Shown: positions 32,828 to 41,547, counted from the stretch's first letter. The stretch is DNA of 41,971 bases from an uncultured Alistipes sp. (GCA_947623305.1 CANQGQ010000016.1:1-41971), one strand, 5' to 3'. Notes: generated by a model from the letters alone, not told the origin. A program made the numbers and translations.

Positions 32828-33523
32828 ATGCTGGAAGAACTCAAGGAGCGGGTTTTCCTCGCCAATCTCGATTTGGTGAAGCACGGACTGGTCATCTTCA
32901 CGTGGGGCAACGTCTCGGCTATTGATCGGGCTTCGGGACTGGTCGTCATCAAGCCCAGCGGGGTGGATTACGACCGGATGAAGGCTTCGGACATGGTTGT
33001 CGTCGACTTGGACGGCAAGGTCGTCGAAGGCGATCTGCGCCCGTCGTCCGATACGCCGACGCATCTCGTCCTTTATCGGGCCTTTTCCGAGGTGGGGGGT
33101 ATCGTGCACACCCATTCGACCTATGCCACGGCATGGGCGCAGGCGGGCCGCGATATTCCGAACATCGGTACGACGCACGCCGATTATTTCCATCAAGCCA
33201 TCCCCTGTACGCCCGACATGACCGAATCCGAGGTCAAGGGCGACTACGAACTGGAAACGGGCAACGTCATCGTCCGGCGGTTCGAGGGGATGAATCCCGT
33301 CCATACGCCCGGCGTGCTGGTGAAGAATCACGGGCCGTTCGCCTGGGGCAAGGATGCCGCCGACGCCGTGCATAACGCCGTCGTGATGGAGCAGGTGGCG
33401 AAGATGGCCTTCATCGCTTACGGAATCAATCCGCAGCTGACGATGAATCCGTTGCTCGTCGAGAAGCATTTCAGCCGCAAGCACGGCCCGAATGCCTATT
33501 ACGGACAGAAAAAGAACAAATAA
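32828..33523 (+). CDS. araD: L-ribulose-5-phosphate 4-epimerase
   Basis: This 231-residue class II aldolase-fold enzyme converts L-ribulose 5-phosphate to D-xylulose 5-phosphate, the last step of arabinose catabolism. Visible parts are the phosphate loop GNVSAID (27-33) and IKPSGVDY, the [12 protein letters not shown] segment with the catalytic Asp (about 75), the zinc-binding VHTHSTYA (H94, H96) and NHGPFAWG (H168). The length is normal. It is followed 26 nt later by araA. Confidence 0.96.
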   Translation: MLEELKERVFLANLDLVKHGLVIFTWGNVSAIDRASGLVVIKPSGVDYDRMKASDMVVVDLDGKVVEGDLRPSSDTPTHLVLYRAFSEVGGIVHTHSTYATAWAQAGRDIPNIGTTHADYFHQAIPCTPDMTESEVKGDYELETGNVIVRRFEGMNPVHTPGVLVKNHGPFAWGKDAADAVHNAVVMEQVAKMAFIAYGINPQLTMNPLLVEKHFSRKHGPNAYYGQKKNK

Positions 33524-33549
33524 AGGACAAAACAAAAAAAGAATAACCT

Positions 33550-35061
33550 ATGAAAGCATTCGAAAATATGGAAGTCTGGTTCGTTACCGGAGCGCAGCTG
33601 CTCTACGGTGGCGATGCCGTCGTCAAGGTCGACGCACACTCCACGGAGATGGTCGACGGCATGAATCGTTCGGGCCTGCTGCCCGTCAAGGTGGTCTACA
33701 AGGGCACCGCCAATTCGTCGAAAGAGGTCTCCGACGTGATGAAGGCGGCCGAAAACGACCGCCGGTGCATCGGTGTCATCACGTGGATGCACACCTTCTC
33801 GCCGGCCAAGATGTGGATTCACGGTATGCAGGAGCTGCGCAAACCGCTGTTGCACCTCCACACGCAGTTCAACAAGGAGATTCCTTGGGAGACGATGGAC
33901 ATGGACTTCATGAACCTGAATCAGAGCGCTCACGGCGACCGCGAGTTCGGCCACCTGTTGACCCGTATGCGCAAGAATCGCAAAATGGTCGTCGGCCACT
34001 GGCAGGATCCCAAGACGCTCGGACATATCGCCGTGTGGGAGCGGGTCGCTGCGGCTTGGGCCGATGCGCAGGACATGTTGATTCTCCGCTTCGGCGACCA
34101 GATGAACAACGTCGCCGTAACCGACGGCGACAAGGTCGAGGCTGAGGTGCGGTTGGGCTACCATGTCGACTATACGCCCGTCAGCGAATTGATGGAGTAT
34201 TACAAGCGCATCGGCGACGAGGAGGTCGACCGCTTGGTGCAGACCTATTTCGCCGAATACGACCACGATGCTGCGCTCGAAGACCGGTCGACCGAGGCTT
34301 ACCAAAAGATATGGAACTCCGCCAAGGCCGAATTGACTCTCCGCGCCTGCTTGACGGACAAGGGAGCCAAGGGTTTCACTACGAATTTCGACGACCTCGG
34401 TGAGTTCGACCAGATTCCGGGGCTCGCTTCGCAGCGGCTGATGGCCGAAGGCTACGGCTTCGGGGCCGAAGGCGACTGGAAATCGGCCGCCCTTTCGCGC
34501 ACCGTTTGGTTTATGGGGCAGGGACTTCCGGGCGGTTGCTCGTTCTTGGAGGATTACACCTTGCACTTCGACGGCGAGCAGAGCGCCATTTTACAGGCCC
34601 ACATGCTGGAGGTCAGCCCGCTCATCGCCGAGAAACGGCCCCGTTTGGAGGTGCATTTCCTCGGAATCGGTATCCGCAAAACCCCGACGGCTCGTTTGGT
34701 CTTCACGTCGAAACCCGCTGCGGGCATCACGGCGACGATCGTCGATCTGGGCAATCGCTTCCGGTTGATTGTCAATGCCGTGGATTGCATCCCATCCAAA
34801 CCTCTGCCGAAATTGCCCGTCGCATCGGCCCTGTGGATTCCGCAGCCCAATTTCGAGGTGGGTGCCGGTGCCTGGATTCTGGCGGGCGGCACGCATCACT
34901 CGTGCTTCTCCTACGACCTGACCGAGGAGTATTGGGAGGATTATGCCGAAATCGCCGGTATCGAAGCCCTGTTCATCGACAAGGATACGACTCTGCGCGA
35001 ATTCAAACGCGAAATGCGGATCAACGAAATCTATTATCTGCTCAACAAGGCCCTCTGCTGA
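33550..35061 (+). CDS. araA: L-arabinose isomerase
   Basis: This 503-residue enzyme isomerises L-arabinose to L-ribulose. The metal ligands known from E. coli AraA are conserved: E307 in FGAEGDWK, E334 in SFLEDYTLHF, H351 in AHMLEVSP and the His in GGTHHSCFS (449-450). The N-terminus MKAFENMEVWFVTGAQLLYG is typical, and VITWMHTFSPAKMWIHGMQE is present. AraB begins 3 nt after its stop, so the pair is tightly coupled. Confidence 0.97.
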   Translation: MKAFENMEVWFVTGAQLLYGGDAVVKVDAHSTEMVDGMNRSGLLPVKVVYKGTANSSKEVSDVMKAAENDRRCIGVITWMHTFSPAKMWIHGMQELRKPLLHLHTQFNKEIPWETMDMDFMNLNQSAHGDREFGHLLTRMRKNRKMVVGHWQDPKTLGHIAVWERVAAAWADAQDMLILRFGDQMNNVAVTDGDKVEAEVRLGYHVDYTPVSELMEYYKRIGDEEVDRLVQTYFAEYDHDAALEDRSTEAYQKIWNSAKAELTLRACLTDKGAKGFTTNFDDLGEFDQIPGLASQRLMAEGYGFGAEGDWKSAALSRTVWFMGQGLPGGCSFLEDYTLHFDGEQSAILQAHMLEVSPLIAEKRPRLEVHFLGIGIRKTPTARLVFTSKPAAGITATIVDLGNRFRLIVNAVDCIPSKPLPKLPVASALWIPQPNFEVGAGAWILAGGTHHSCFSYDLTEEYWEDYAEIAGIEALFIDKDTTLREFKREMRINEIYYLLNKALC

Positions 35062-35064
35062 CCC

Positions 35065-36738
35065 ATGGAAAATCAACGATTCGTCATCGGACTGGACTAC
35101 GGAAGCGATTCGGCGCGGGCCGTCGTCGTCGACGTGCGCACGGGTGAAATCGTTGCCACGTCGGTCAAGTATTATCCCCGTTGGAACAAGGGGCTCTATT
35201 GCGACCCGGCGGCCAACCGTTACCGACAGCATCCGCTGGATTACATCGAGGTGCTCGAGGCTTCCGTTCGCGAGGCGCTGGCGCAGGCGCCCGCCGGAAC
35301 AGCCGAGCGGGTAATCGGTATCGCATTCGATACGACCGGTTCGACCCCCGCATTTACCGATGCGGCCGGCGTGCCGTTGGCGTTGACGCCCGAATTTGCC
35401 GAGGACCCCAATGCGATGTTCATCTTGTGGAAGGATCATACGGCGGTCGGGGAGGCAGCCGAGATCAACGAAAAAAGCCACAGCTGGGCAACGGACTATA
35501 CGGCTTTCGAGGGCGGCATCTACTCTTCGGAATGGTTCTGGGCCAAGGCGTTGCATGTCTTGCGCGAGGATATTCGGGTACGGGAGTGCGCTTATTCCAT
35601 CGTCGAGCATTGCGACTGGATGGCCGCGTTGTTGACCGGTGTGCACCGTAGCGACGACATTGTCCGCAGCCGCTGCGCCGCGGGCCATAAGGCCATGTGG
35701 CACGAGCGGTGGGGCGGGCTGCCCTCCGAGGAGTTCCTCGCATCGCTTGACCCGCTGCTCGCCGGATTCCGCGAACGTCTGTTCGAAAAGACCGAAACGG
35801 CCGAAAAATCGGTCGGAAAGCTCTGTCCCGAATGGGCGGCCCGGCTCGGACTTTCGACCGAGGTCGTCGTTGCGGGCAGCGCGTTCGACTGCCACATGGG
35901 GGCGGTCGGGGCCGGCGTCAAACCGCATACGTTCGTGCGCGTCATCGGCACCTCGACCTGCGACATCATGGTGGCCGATCCGAAGGAGATCGGCGACAAT
36001 CTGATTCGCGGCATCTGCGGCCAAGTCGACGGTTCGGTGTTGCCCGGGCTCGTCGGATTGGAGGCTGGACAGTCGGCTTTCGGCGATATCTATGCTTGGT
36101 TCAAACGGGTGCTGGAGTTTCCGTTGCACGAAATCGTGGCCAAAAGCGAATTACTTGACGACGAGACGAAAGCACGCTTGATTGCCGAATCGTGCGATCG
36201 CATCATTCCGGCACTGACGGCTGCGGCCGAAAAAATTCCGGCCGCAGCGAGCTGCTTGCTCGCTACCGATCTGATGAACGGCCGCCGGACGCCCGATGCC
36301 GACCAGCGGTTGACCGGCACGATCGCGGGCATCACGCTCGGGACGTCTGCTCCGATGATTTATCGGGCGTTGGTCGAGGCGACGGCCTTCGGTTCGCGGG
36401 CGATCGTCGAGCGGTTCCGCGCCGAGCATGTCCGCATCGACGAGGTGATCGGAATCGGCGGCATCGCTTTGAAATCGCCTTTTGTGATGCAGATGCTTTC
36501 GGACGTGTTGAACATGCCCATCAAGGTGTGCAATACCGATCAGGCGTGCGCTTTAGGGGCCGCCATGTTCGCTGCCACGGCTGCCGGCGCCTATGCGTCG
36601 GTCGAGGAGGCGCAGGCTGCCATGAATTCCGGTTTTGCTAAGGAGTATCGGCCTCGTCCCGAGCAGGTCGCCGTGTACGACGAACTGTATAAAAAATACC
36701 TTGCTTTGGTCGCATTCAGCGAGCAGCAGGTGCATTGA
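35065..36738 (+). CDS. araB: Ribulokinase
   Basis: This 557-residue FGGY-family kinase phosphorylates L-ribulose at C5 with ATP. IGLDYGSDSARAVVVDVRTG (about 8-27) is the first ATP-binding segment, FDTTGSTPAFTD and VEHCDWMAALLTG are typical of ribulokinases, GTSTCDI (about 297-303) is the second ATP site, and the C-terminal VIGIGGIALKSPFVMQML is the FGGY signature. The length matches E. coli AraB (566). It closes the arabinose block, and a strong bidirectional terminator follows about 58 nt later. No arabinose regulator is present in this window. Confidence 0.97.
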   Translation: MENQRFVIGLDYGSDSARAVVVDVRTGEIVATSVKYYPRWNKGLYCDPAANRYRQHPLDYIEVLEASVREALAQAPAGTAERVIGIAFDTTGSTPAFTDAAGVPLALTPEFAEDPNAMFILWKDHTAVGEAAEINEKSHSWATDYTAFEGGIYSSEWFWAKALHVLREDIRVRECAYSIVEHCDWMAALLTGVHRSDDIVRSRCAAGHKAMWHERWGGLPSEEFLASLDPLLAGFRERLFEKTETAEKSVGKLCPEWAARLGLSTEVVVAGSAFDCHMGAVGAGVKPHTFVRVIGTSTCDIMVADPKEIGDNLIRGICGQVDGSVLPGLVGLEAGQSAFGDIYAWFKRVLEFPLHEIVAKSELLDDETKARLIAESCDRIIPALTAAAEKIPAAASCLLATDLMNGRRTPDADQRLTGTIAGITLGTSAPMIYRALVEATAFGSRAIVERFRAEHVRIDEVIGIGGIALKSPFVMQMLSDVLNMPIKVCNTDQACALGAAMFAATAAGAYASVEEAQAAMNSGFAKEYRPRPEQVAVYDELYKKYLALVAFSEQQVH

Positions 36739-36796
36739 TTCGCTTCTGAAAAAGAAGTGGGCATCTCTTGATTTGCTGAATTGTGCGCCTTCTATG

Positions 36797-36835
36797 AAGA
36801 ATCCCGTTTCCGAATAATTCGGAAACGGGATTCTT
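36797..36835. terminator. Bidirectional terminator between araB and tRNA-Arg
   Basis: AAGAATCCCGTTTCCGAA (36797-36814) and TTCGGAAACGGGATTCTT (36818-36835) form a perfect 18-bp stem with a TAA loop between two converging transcripts. Confidence 0.92.
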
Positions 36836-36841
36836 CTCGTG

Positions 36842-36915
36842 TGATTCCGGCGCGGTTCGAACGCGCGACCCACAGCTTAGAAGGCTGTTGCTCTATCCAA
36901 CTGAGCTACGGAACC
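36842..36915 (-). tRNA. tRNA-Arg (anticodon TCT)
   Basis: Read on the minus strand, the 74-nt gene begins GGTTCCGTAGCTCAGTTGG and folds into a normal cloverleaf: acceptor stem GGTTCCG/CGGAATC (one G-T pair), anticodon loop with CTTCTAA (anticodon TCT, reading AGA) and T-arm GCGCG-TTCGAAC-CGCGC. CCA is not encoded. A box reading TATCTTCG (36975-36982, minus strand) about 60 nt upstream may be its promoter, one base off consensus. Confidence 0.95.
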
Positions 36916-37013
36916 TTTTTATTCATTCGATCGTTGTTCTCTGAACGGTCGAGAAAACGTCCGATTGACGGGTGCGAAGATACGAAAAAATTCCGAATTT
37001 TTGTGCCGTTTAT

Positions 37014-37044
37014 TTTGCCGGCCCGAAAAAATTGCCTACATTTG
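37014..37044 (+). promoter_or_regulatory. rpsP promoter
   Basis: TTTG (37014-37017) and TACATTTG (37037-37044) are an exact -33/-7 pair 19 nt apart, giving a leader of about 70 nt before rpsP. The leader has an imperfect repeat of CCCTCGACAGGGATT type that could fold. Confidence 0.65.
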
Positions 37045-37122
37045 CGAACTCAAATCCCTCGACAGGGATTTAGTGCATTTAGTGCGTTTTTTAATAAAAC
37101 CTTAATCAAAATTCATTAGCCG

Positions 37123-37686
37123 ATGGCTGTTAAAATTCGTTTGGCACGGCACGGTAAGAAAGGCTACGCTTTCTACCACATCGTTGCCGCAGATAGCAGA
37201 GCGCCACGTGATGGTAAATTCATCGAAAAGTTGGGTATCTACAACCCCAACACGAATCCTGCTACGATCGACCTGAACTTCGAGAAAGCTCTGGGTTGGT
37301 TACTCAAAGGCGCACAACCCACGGACACTTGTCGGGCGATTCTTTCGTACAAGGGCGTTCTTTACAAAAAACACTTGCTCGGCGGCGTCGCCAAGGGTGC
37401 TTTCTCGGAGACCGAGGCCGAAGCACGGTTCAACAAGTGGTTGGAAGCCAAGAACGGCAAGATCGAGGCCAAGACCAACAAACTCGCTTCCGATGCGAAA
37501 TCGGTAGAGAAGACTCGTTTGGCTGCCGAGGCCAAAATCAAGGAGGAGCGTGCCAAGGCGATCGCCGAGAAGAAGGCGGCTGCCGAAGCTGCTGCGAAAG
37601 AGGCCGAGCAGACCGAAGAGGCTGCTGCGGAGGCTGCCGAACCGGCCGAAGCTCCTGCCGAGGCAACCGAAGGCGCTGCCGAATAA
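37123..37686 (+). CDS. rpsP: 30S ribosomal protein S16
   Basis: This 187-residue protein begins [20 protein letters not shown], with [20 protein letters not shown] next; this is S16 at about residues 1-80. It is roughly twice the usual length (about 80-90). The extra part (about 95-187) is a long lysine-rich then alanine/glutamate-rich helical tail ([20 protein letters not shown]). Such extended S16 proteins are usual in Bacteroidetes, and the tail is probably flexible. An alternating terminator and promoter separate it from rimM. Confidence 0.96.
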   Translation: MAVKIRLARHGKKGYAFYHIVAADSRAPRDGKFIEKLGIYNPNTNPATIDLNFEKALGWLLKGAQPTDTCRAILSYKGVLYKKHLLGGVAKGAFSETEAEARFNKWLEAKNGKIEAKTNKLASDAKSVEKTRLAAEAKIKEERAKAIAEKKAAAEAAAKEAEQTEEAAAEAAEPAEAPAEATEGAAE

Positions 37687-37706
37687 GCCGATTCGTTGAA
37701 TTGATA

Positions 37707-37753
37707 AAAACGGCGAATTCCTTTGCGGGAATTTGCCGTTTTTCGTAACTTTG
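37707..37753 (+). promoter_or_regulatory. rpsP terminator overlapping the rimM promoter
   Basis: AAAACGGCGAATTCC (37707-37721) pairs with GGGAATTTGCCGTTTT (37727-37742) and ends in a T-run, so it is a terminator. TTTG in its loop (37722-37725) is 20 nt from TAACTTTG (37746-37753), so the same bases also provide the -33 and -7 boxes for rimM. Confidence 0.65.
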
Positions 37754-37775
37754 ACCTACCGTTAATAGGTCGATT

Positions 37776-38357
37776 ATGCTCAACTCCTCTCCAAATACCC
37801 TCTCTCCCGACAGCTCAGTCGGTTCGAAAAAAGTGTCTGCCGGACGTATCAACAAATTGTTCGGTACGGGCGGGGGTGTGATGCTCTCGTTGTACGATGC
37901 GTTTCCTGATGAGTTTACGACCGACCGGCCGTTGTTCGTAACCATCGACGGATTGGAAGTGCCGCTCTACTGCGAGCGGTTCGAGCGGCGCGGCATCGCG
38001 GGTGCGGTGGCGACTTTCGCCGACCTGGACACTGAACGGCGCGCGCAGGAGTTGGTCGGACTGGAATTTCGGATGGCCGCGTCCGAAGCGGATCCGGACG
38101 ACGACGAATTTTATTTGGAAGATTTGGTCGGATTCGCCGTGTCGGGCATCGAAACCCGTGCCGATGGCGATCCGCAACCGTTTTCGGGGCGCATTACGGA
38201 CTATTACGACAGCGACACTAACCCGTTGTTCGAACTGGAAATCGAAAGCCGGCGCGTGTTGGTGCCCGCCGCCGAAGAATTTTTCGCACACATCGACTTC
38301 GAGGGACGTTCGCTGCGATTGGTGTTGCCCGAAGGATTGTTGAATATGGAGAATTAG
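37776..38357 (+). CDS. rimM: Ribosome maturation factor RimM
   Basis: This 193-residue protein helps assemble the 30S head. The N-terminal RimM domain begins after a short tail at about residue 22 (AGRINKLFGTGGGVMLSLYD) and runs to about 105 with TIDGLEVPLYCERFERRGIA. The C-terminal PRC-barrel follows (about 114-190: YLEDLVGFAVSGIE, NPLFELEIESRRVLVPAAEE). RimM acts on the S19/S13 region and normally lies beside rpsP, as here. A promoter overlapping the rpsP terminator gives it a short leader, and mnmA starts 4 nt after its stop. Confidence 0.9.
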   Translation: MLNSSPNTLSPDSSVGSKKVSAGRINKLFGTGGGVMLSLYDAFPDEFTTDRPLFVTIDGLEVPLYCERFERRGIAGAVATFADLDTERRAQELVGLEFRMAASEADPDDDEFYLEDLVGFAVSGIETRADGDPQPFSGRITDYYDSDTNPLFELEIESRRVLVPAAEEFFAHIDFEGRSLRLVLPEGLLNMEN

Positions 38358-38361
38358 CAAT

Positions 38362-39567
38362 ATGGCACGTGTCGTAATCGGACTTTCGGGCGGCGTGGAT
38401 TCATCGGTAGCCGCCTATCTGCTGAAGCAGCAGGGGCACGAGGTTATCGGCCTCTTTATGGTGAACTGGCACGATACGACCGGTACGTTGGAGGGCGATT
38501 GCCCGTGGCACGACGATCGCGTCTTTGCGGAGTTGGTCGCCAAGAAATTGGATATTCCGTTGCATGTCGTCGACCTTTCGGCCGATTATCGGACGCGGGT
38601 GGTCGATTACATGTTCGCCGAATACGAACGGGGCCGCACGCCCAATCCCGACGTATTGTGCAACCGCGAAATCAAGTTCGACGTCTTTCTGCGCGAGGCG
38701 CTGAAATTGGGCGCCGAGTTCGTCGCCACGGGGCACTATTGCCGGAAAACCGTAACGGTCGATGCCGCCGGACGGAAGATCTACCATCTGTTGGCGGGCT
38801 CCGATCCCAATAAAGACCAAAGCTATTTCCTGTGCCAGCTTTCGCAGGAGCAGCTCCGTTACGCCTTGTTCCCCATCGGCCACCTGATCAAACCCGAGGT
38901 GCGCCGCATCGCCGAGGAACAGGGACTTGCGACGGCTAAGCGCAAGGATTCTCAGGGCATCTGTTTCGTCGGGAAAGTCGATTTGCCGGTCTTTCTGCAA
39001 CAGAAACTCGCGGCCAAACAGGGCAATGTGCATGAAATCCTGCCGTCATGGCCCAAATACGCACAGTGCGAAGCCTACGACCCGACGACTGTCGAACCGA
39101 CCGATGCACAATTAGTTGCGTGGGCTGCGCCATGGCGGTACACGGTGCGCGACGGCAAGAAAATCGGCGTACACAACGGTGCGCATTTCTATACGATCGG
39201 CCAGCGCAAGGGGTTGGGAATCGGCGGCCGGAAGGAATCGCTGTTCATCCTGGCGACCGATGTCGCGGAGAACGTGATTTATGTTGGCGAAGGGGATGCG
39301 CATCCCGGGTTGTGGCGTCGGGCGTTGCGCATCGAACCGAACGAATTGCATTGGATCGACCCGTCGCAGGCGTTGCCGGTGGGCGAAAGTCGCCGGTATT
39401 CGGTGCGGATTCGTTATCGGCAGGCCTTGCAGGGGGCGACGCTTTATCGGAGGACGGGTGGAGCCTTTTTGGTGTTCGACGAGCCGCAGCGCGGCATTAC
39501 GCCCGGGCAGTTCGCAGCGTGGTACGACGGCGACGAGCTGGTCGGTTCGGGCGTAATTGCGGAATAA
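38362..39567 (+). CDS. mnmA: tRNA-specific 2-thiouridylase
   Basis: This 401-residue enzyme thiolates U34 of tRNA-Lys, -Glu and -Gln. The PP-loop SGGVDSSVA (9-17), the catalytic Cys in NPDVLCNREIKF (C100), GHYCRK, the DQSYFLCQL run (152-160) and the persulfide Cys in SQGICFVG (C201) are all present. HNGAHFYTIGQRKGLGIGG marks the central domain, and the C-terminal beta-barrel domain follows. It begins 4 nt after rimM, so the two form one unit. Confidence 0.96.
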   Translation: MARVVIGLSGGVDSSVAAYLLKQQGHEVIGLFMVNWHDTTGTLEGDCPWHDDRVFAELVAKKLDIPLHVVDLSADYRTRVVDYMFAEYERGRTPNPDVLCNREIKFDVFLREALKLGAEFVATGHYCRKTVTVDAAGRKIYHLLAGSDPNKDQSYFLCQLSQEQLRYALFPIGHLIKPEVRRIAEEQGLATAKRKDSQGICFVGKVDLPVFLQQKLAAKQGNVHEILPSWPKYAQCEAYDPTTVEPTDAQLVAWAAPWRYTVRDGKKIGVHNGAHFYTIGQRKGLGIGGRKESLFILATDVAENVIYVGEGDAHPGLWRRALRIEPNELHWIDPSQALPVGESRRYSVRIRYRQALQGATLYRRTGGAFLVFDEPQRGITPGQFAAWYDGDELVGSGVIAE

Positions 39568-40089
39568 ATTTTTAAGGGAACTATATCTCATTTTACACCG
39601 AATCGAGTTAGTGAATGTATTTGCATGGGCTTCGGTCGTGCCGCTCGCGGCTAAGCCGCGTTTACAAATTCGACCCACCCCCAAGCCCCCGCCTTGGCGG
39701 GGCTTCGGTCGGAACCCGCAAGGTGATACGGCTTTGGATTACCGTTCGTGTAAAATCATATATAATCGCTTTTTTATTTTCAAAGATATTTCGCCGCGGC
39801 AATGCTTAAATAAATTTGGTATTGTGCGCGGTTTTTCGTATCTTTGACTTCGTCGAAGATACTCTATCTCGGCAAAAATTGCAAACAAGTTTGCATTTTT
39901 GCGCTCGATTTTCGTATCTTTGTCGCAGACATACTGAAAGCGCATCGGCTTTTCTTCTTGATTCGAAACTTGGACTTGATTACCTTTAATCCTGCTCAAA
40001 AAATGCCGCTTCAATTCAATAAATCAATCATCTACATTTCTACCAAAACCGATATAAACCTTAATTTGTCCCGTATCTGTCCCGGGATT
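39568..40089. other. Gene-free stretch with several promoter-like boxes
   Basis: No supportable gene. A GC-rich hairpin (AAGCCCCCGCC/GGCGGGGCTT, about 39682-39704, one bulge) lies roughly 115 nt after mnmA and may end its transcript. Four -7-like boxes follow: CAAAGATA at 39781 (minus), TATCTTTG at 39839 (plus), CGAAGATA at 39854 (minus) and TATCTTTG at 39915 (plus). The middle pair forms an inverted repeat, GTATCTTTGAC-TTC-GTCGAAGATAC, with one mismatch. Small open frames here are products of this repeated DNA and are not called. Confidence 0.5.
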
Positions 40090-40539
40090 CTAATCAATAT
40101 ACACAGCAAAAGCCGTTAAACGATAACACTGGACAGCATTCGTTTTTAGGTTGCGAATCACTTCAACATGATAATCTAACAACCCATTTGCGCCAAGAGA
40201 CTTTGCGTACTCTACGAACTTACCCAACATCTCTTTCGAGGTTGGATCGTGCCATTGTTTTTTCAAATAAGGATTGCTCTGGTACAAATCATCATCATAA
40301 GTATTTTTTTCTTTTTTTACGACTTCTTCATTCAAATAGGTAGCATCAAGGCCCGGAGTAAATTCGATGCTAATTGTAGCGATAGGCTGATATTCAGTTG
40401 CAATCGTCGAAAGCGGAGAAATCATAAATCTCGAAGTCGTATATGGGCGAAAATCTGTCATAAAACGAACCTCACTATACTTCTGGGTGGCACAAGAGGA
40501 CATCAAGAAAGCCACAGCGATAACTAATACTTTTTTCAT
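40090..40539 (-). CDS. Small lipoprotein of unknown function
   Basis: From the ATG at 40539 the protein has 149 residues and starts with a clear lipoprotein signal, MKKVLVIAVAFLMSSC (lipidated Cys 16). The frame is open a further 46 codons upstream, but that part overlaps the XRE gene and lacks a signal, so it is rejected. The mature part is beta-rich and then has KFVEYAKSLGANGLLDYHVE and NAVQCYRLTAFAVYID, a pattern reminiscent of YbjQ-like or heavy-metal-binding folds but too weak to name. It lies 40 nt after the XRE gene on the same strand, so the two may be co-transcribed. Confidence 0.7.
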   Translation of the reverse strand: MKKVLVIAVAFLMSSCATQKYSEVRFMTDFRPYTTSRFMISPLSTIATEYQPIATISIEFTPGLDATYLNEEVVKKEKNTYDDDLYQSNPYLKKQWHDPTSKEMLGKFVEYAKSLGANGLLDYHVEVIRNLKTNAVQCYRLTAFAVYID

Positions 40540-40579
40540 TGGATTATTGGTATTATAATTTTTTGATTTCCAAATTGAA

Positions 40580-40993
40580 CTACTTTGCAGCGACACATCC
40601 GGCATCGTCGTCCAGATGGACATCGTTTTCCGCCAGTTGTCGTGGGATAAGGCGGTCAATTGTTTGATGCTGGTCATTTATTGTTTGTTGTTGTTTGGAT
40701 AGTAAGTCTTTTAATGAACATACCGCATCTGTCAGACGAACAATTTCATTAAATGCTTCAAGTGGTATTTCGATCTTTTTCGTTTTTTCAGATTCAAAAA
40801 TAGGTCTTTCTACTGTTTTATAGGATGACAATATATCGCCATATCGATTATATAACAATCGAAATTGTTTTGCATTTAATGGGCGAATTCCTCTTTCAAT
40901 TGCCGAAATATAGGGTTGCTTAGTTCCAAGGACATCTGCTATTTCAGCTTGTGTTATTTTGTTATCCTCTCTAAAACGCTGTAAGTCAATCAT
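40580..40993 (-). CDS. XRE-family transcriptional regulator
   Basis: This 137-residue protein has an N-terminal helix-turn-helix (about 1-60: MIDLQRFREDNKITQAEIAD, GTKQPYISAIERGIRPLNAK) and a C-terminal helical part (about 85-125, LTDAVCSLKDLLSKQQQTIN) likely to form a coiled-coil dimer. The layout is common for repressors of Bacteroidales phages and integrative elements. Upstream is a dense set of inverted and direct repeats with face-to-face -7 boxes, which this protein probably binds. A, T-rich codon use sets it apart from the core genes. Confidence 0.88.
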   Translation of the reverse strand: MIDLQRFREDNKITQAEIADVLGTKQPYISAIERGIRPLNAKQFRLLYNRYGDILSSYKTVERPIFESEKTKKIEIPLEAFNEIVRLTDAVCSLKDLLSKQQQTINDQHQTIDRLIPRQLAENDVHLDDDAGCVAAK

Positions 40994-41017
40994 AATATAA
41001 AAGGTTCTATAAATTTA

Positions 41018-41102
41018 TAATCATTTTCTTGTAATATATAATCATTTAGATTATATTTGCAAATGTAATTGCAAAAGTAACGCAGTTGCAATTACAAATA
41101 TA
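41018..41102. promoter_or_regulatory. Face-to-face promoters and operators at the XRE gene
   Basis: A plus-strand -7 box TATATTTG (41052-41059) and a minus-strand one (CAAATATA, 41095-41102) point toward each other, so the two transcripts overlap by about 20 nt. Between them lies a perfect 10-bp inverted repeat, GTAATTGCAA (41065-41074) and TTGCAATTAC (41086-41095), over both expected start points. ATATAATC/GATTATAT (41036-41056) is a second dyad, and TATAATCATTT occurs twice (41018, 41037). The arrangement fits a repressor-controlled switch. Confidence 0.6.
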
Positions 41103-41103
41103 A

Positions 41104-41547
41104 CACAATTTTAACCAAACGCTCAACCCTATATACAGAATTGAGGACGCCGCAAGCTACGCATCGAAGCAACGGGCTGCCGAGCGCGGCAAGAAAAACA
41201 TCGGCGGGAAACCCCGCCAGCTGCTGATCCGTGTTTTGGGACGCGAGTTCATGGAACTCTCGTTTCGACACAAAATCTGTGGGTTTTATTTATGCTTTTC
41301 GTTTATGGCCATTTTGGTGTGGGATGAATCCCGAATCTGGCCGAACCTGCTAAACCTGCTGAATTTCGTCAACGCCGCACGGTTGGCGAACAAAGCGGCA
41401 AAAGAATCGAGTGCCCAGAGATTAGGATAGTAGCCATGAAAATGCACTCGTGCCGAAGCCACCCGTGAGGGCCGCCGAGGCGACAAGGAGGGGCGCAGCC
41501 CCTTGACTGGACGTGCCGGGCACCCTCCTTGATTTTCAAATTGAACT
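41104..41547 (+). other. Leader region with an uncalled open frame and paired hairpins
   Basis: A frame is open from 41104 to 41430 without an early ATG; its parts include KKNIGGKPRQLLIRVLGREF and, from ATG 41251, NLLNLLNFVNAARLANKAAK. It may be a gene remnant or chance. Downstream, CAAGGAGGG (41484-41492) can pair with CCCTCCTTG (41523-41531), while GGGGC (41490-41494) can pair with GCCCC (41498-41502). The two structures share bases and exclude each other just before the gene at 41548. I recall similar stretches in Bacteroidales integrative elements, unverified. Confidence 0.4.

Noticed and set aside
39739..40014. 91-codon minus-strand open frame
   Set aside because: Its middle part is simply the translation of the repeated promoter-like DNA in 39780-39930.
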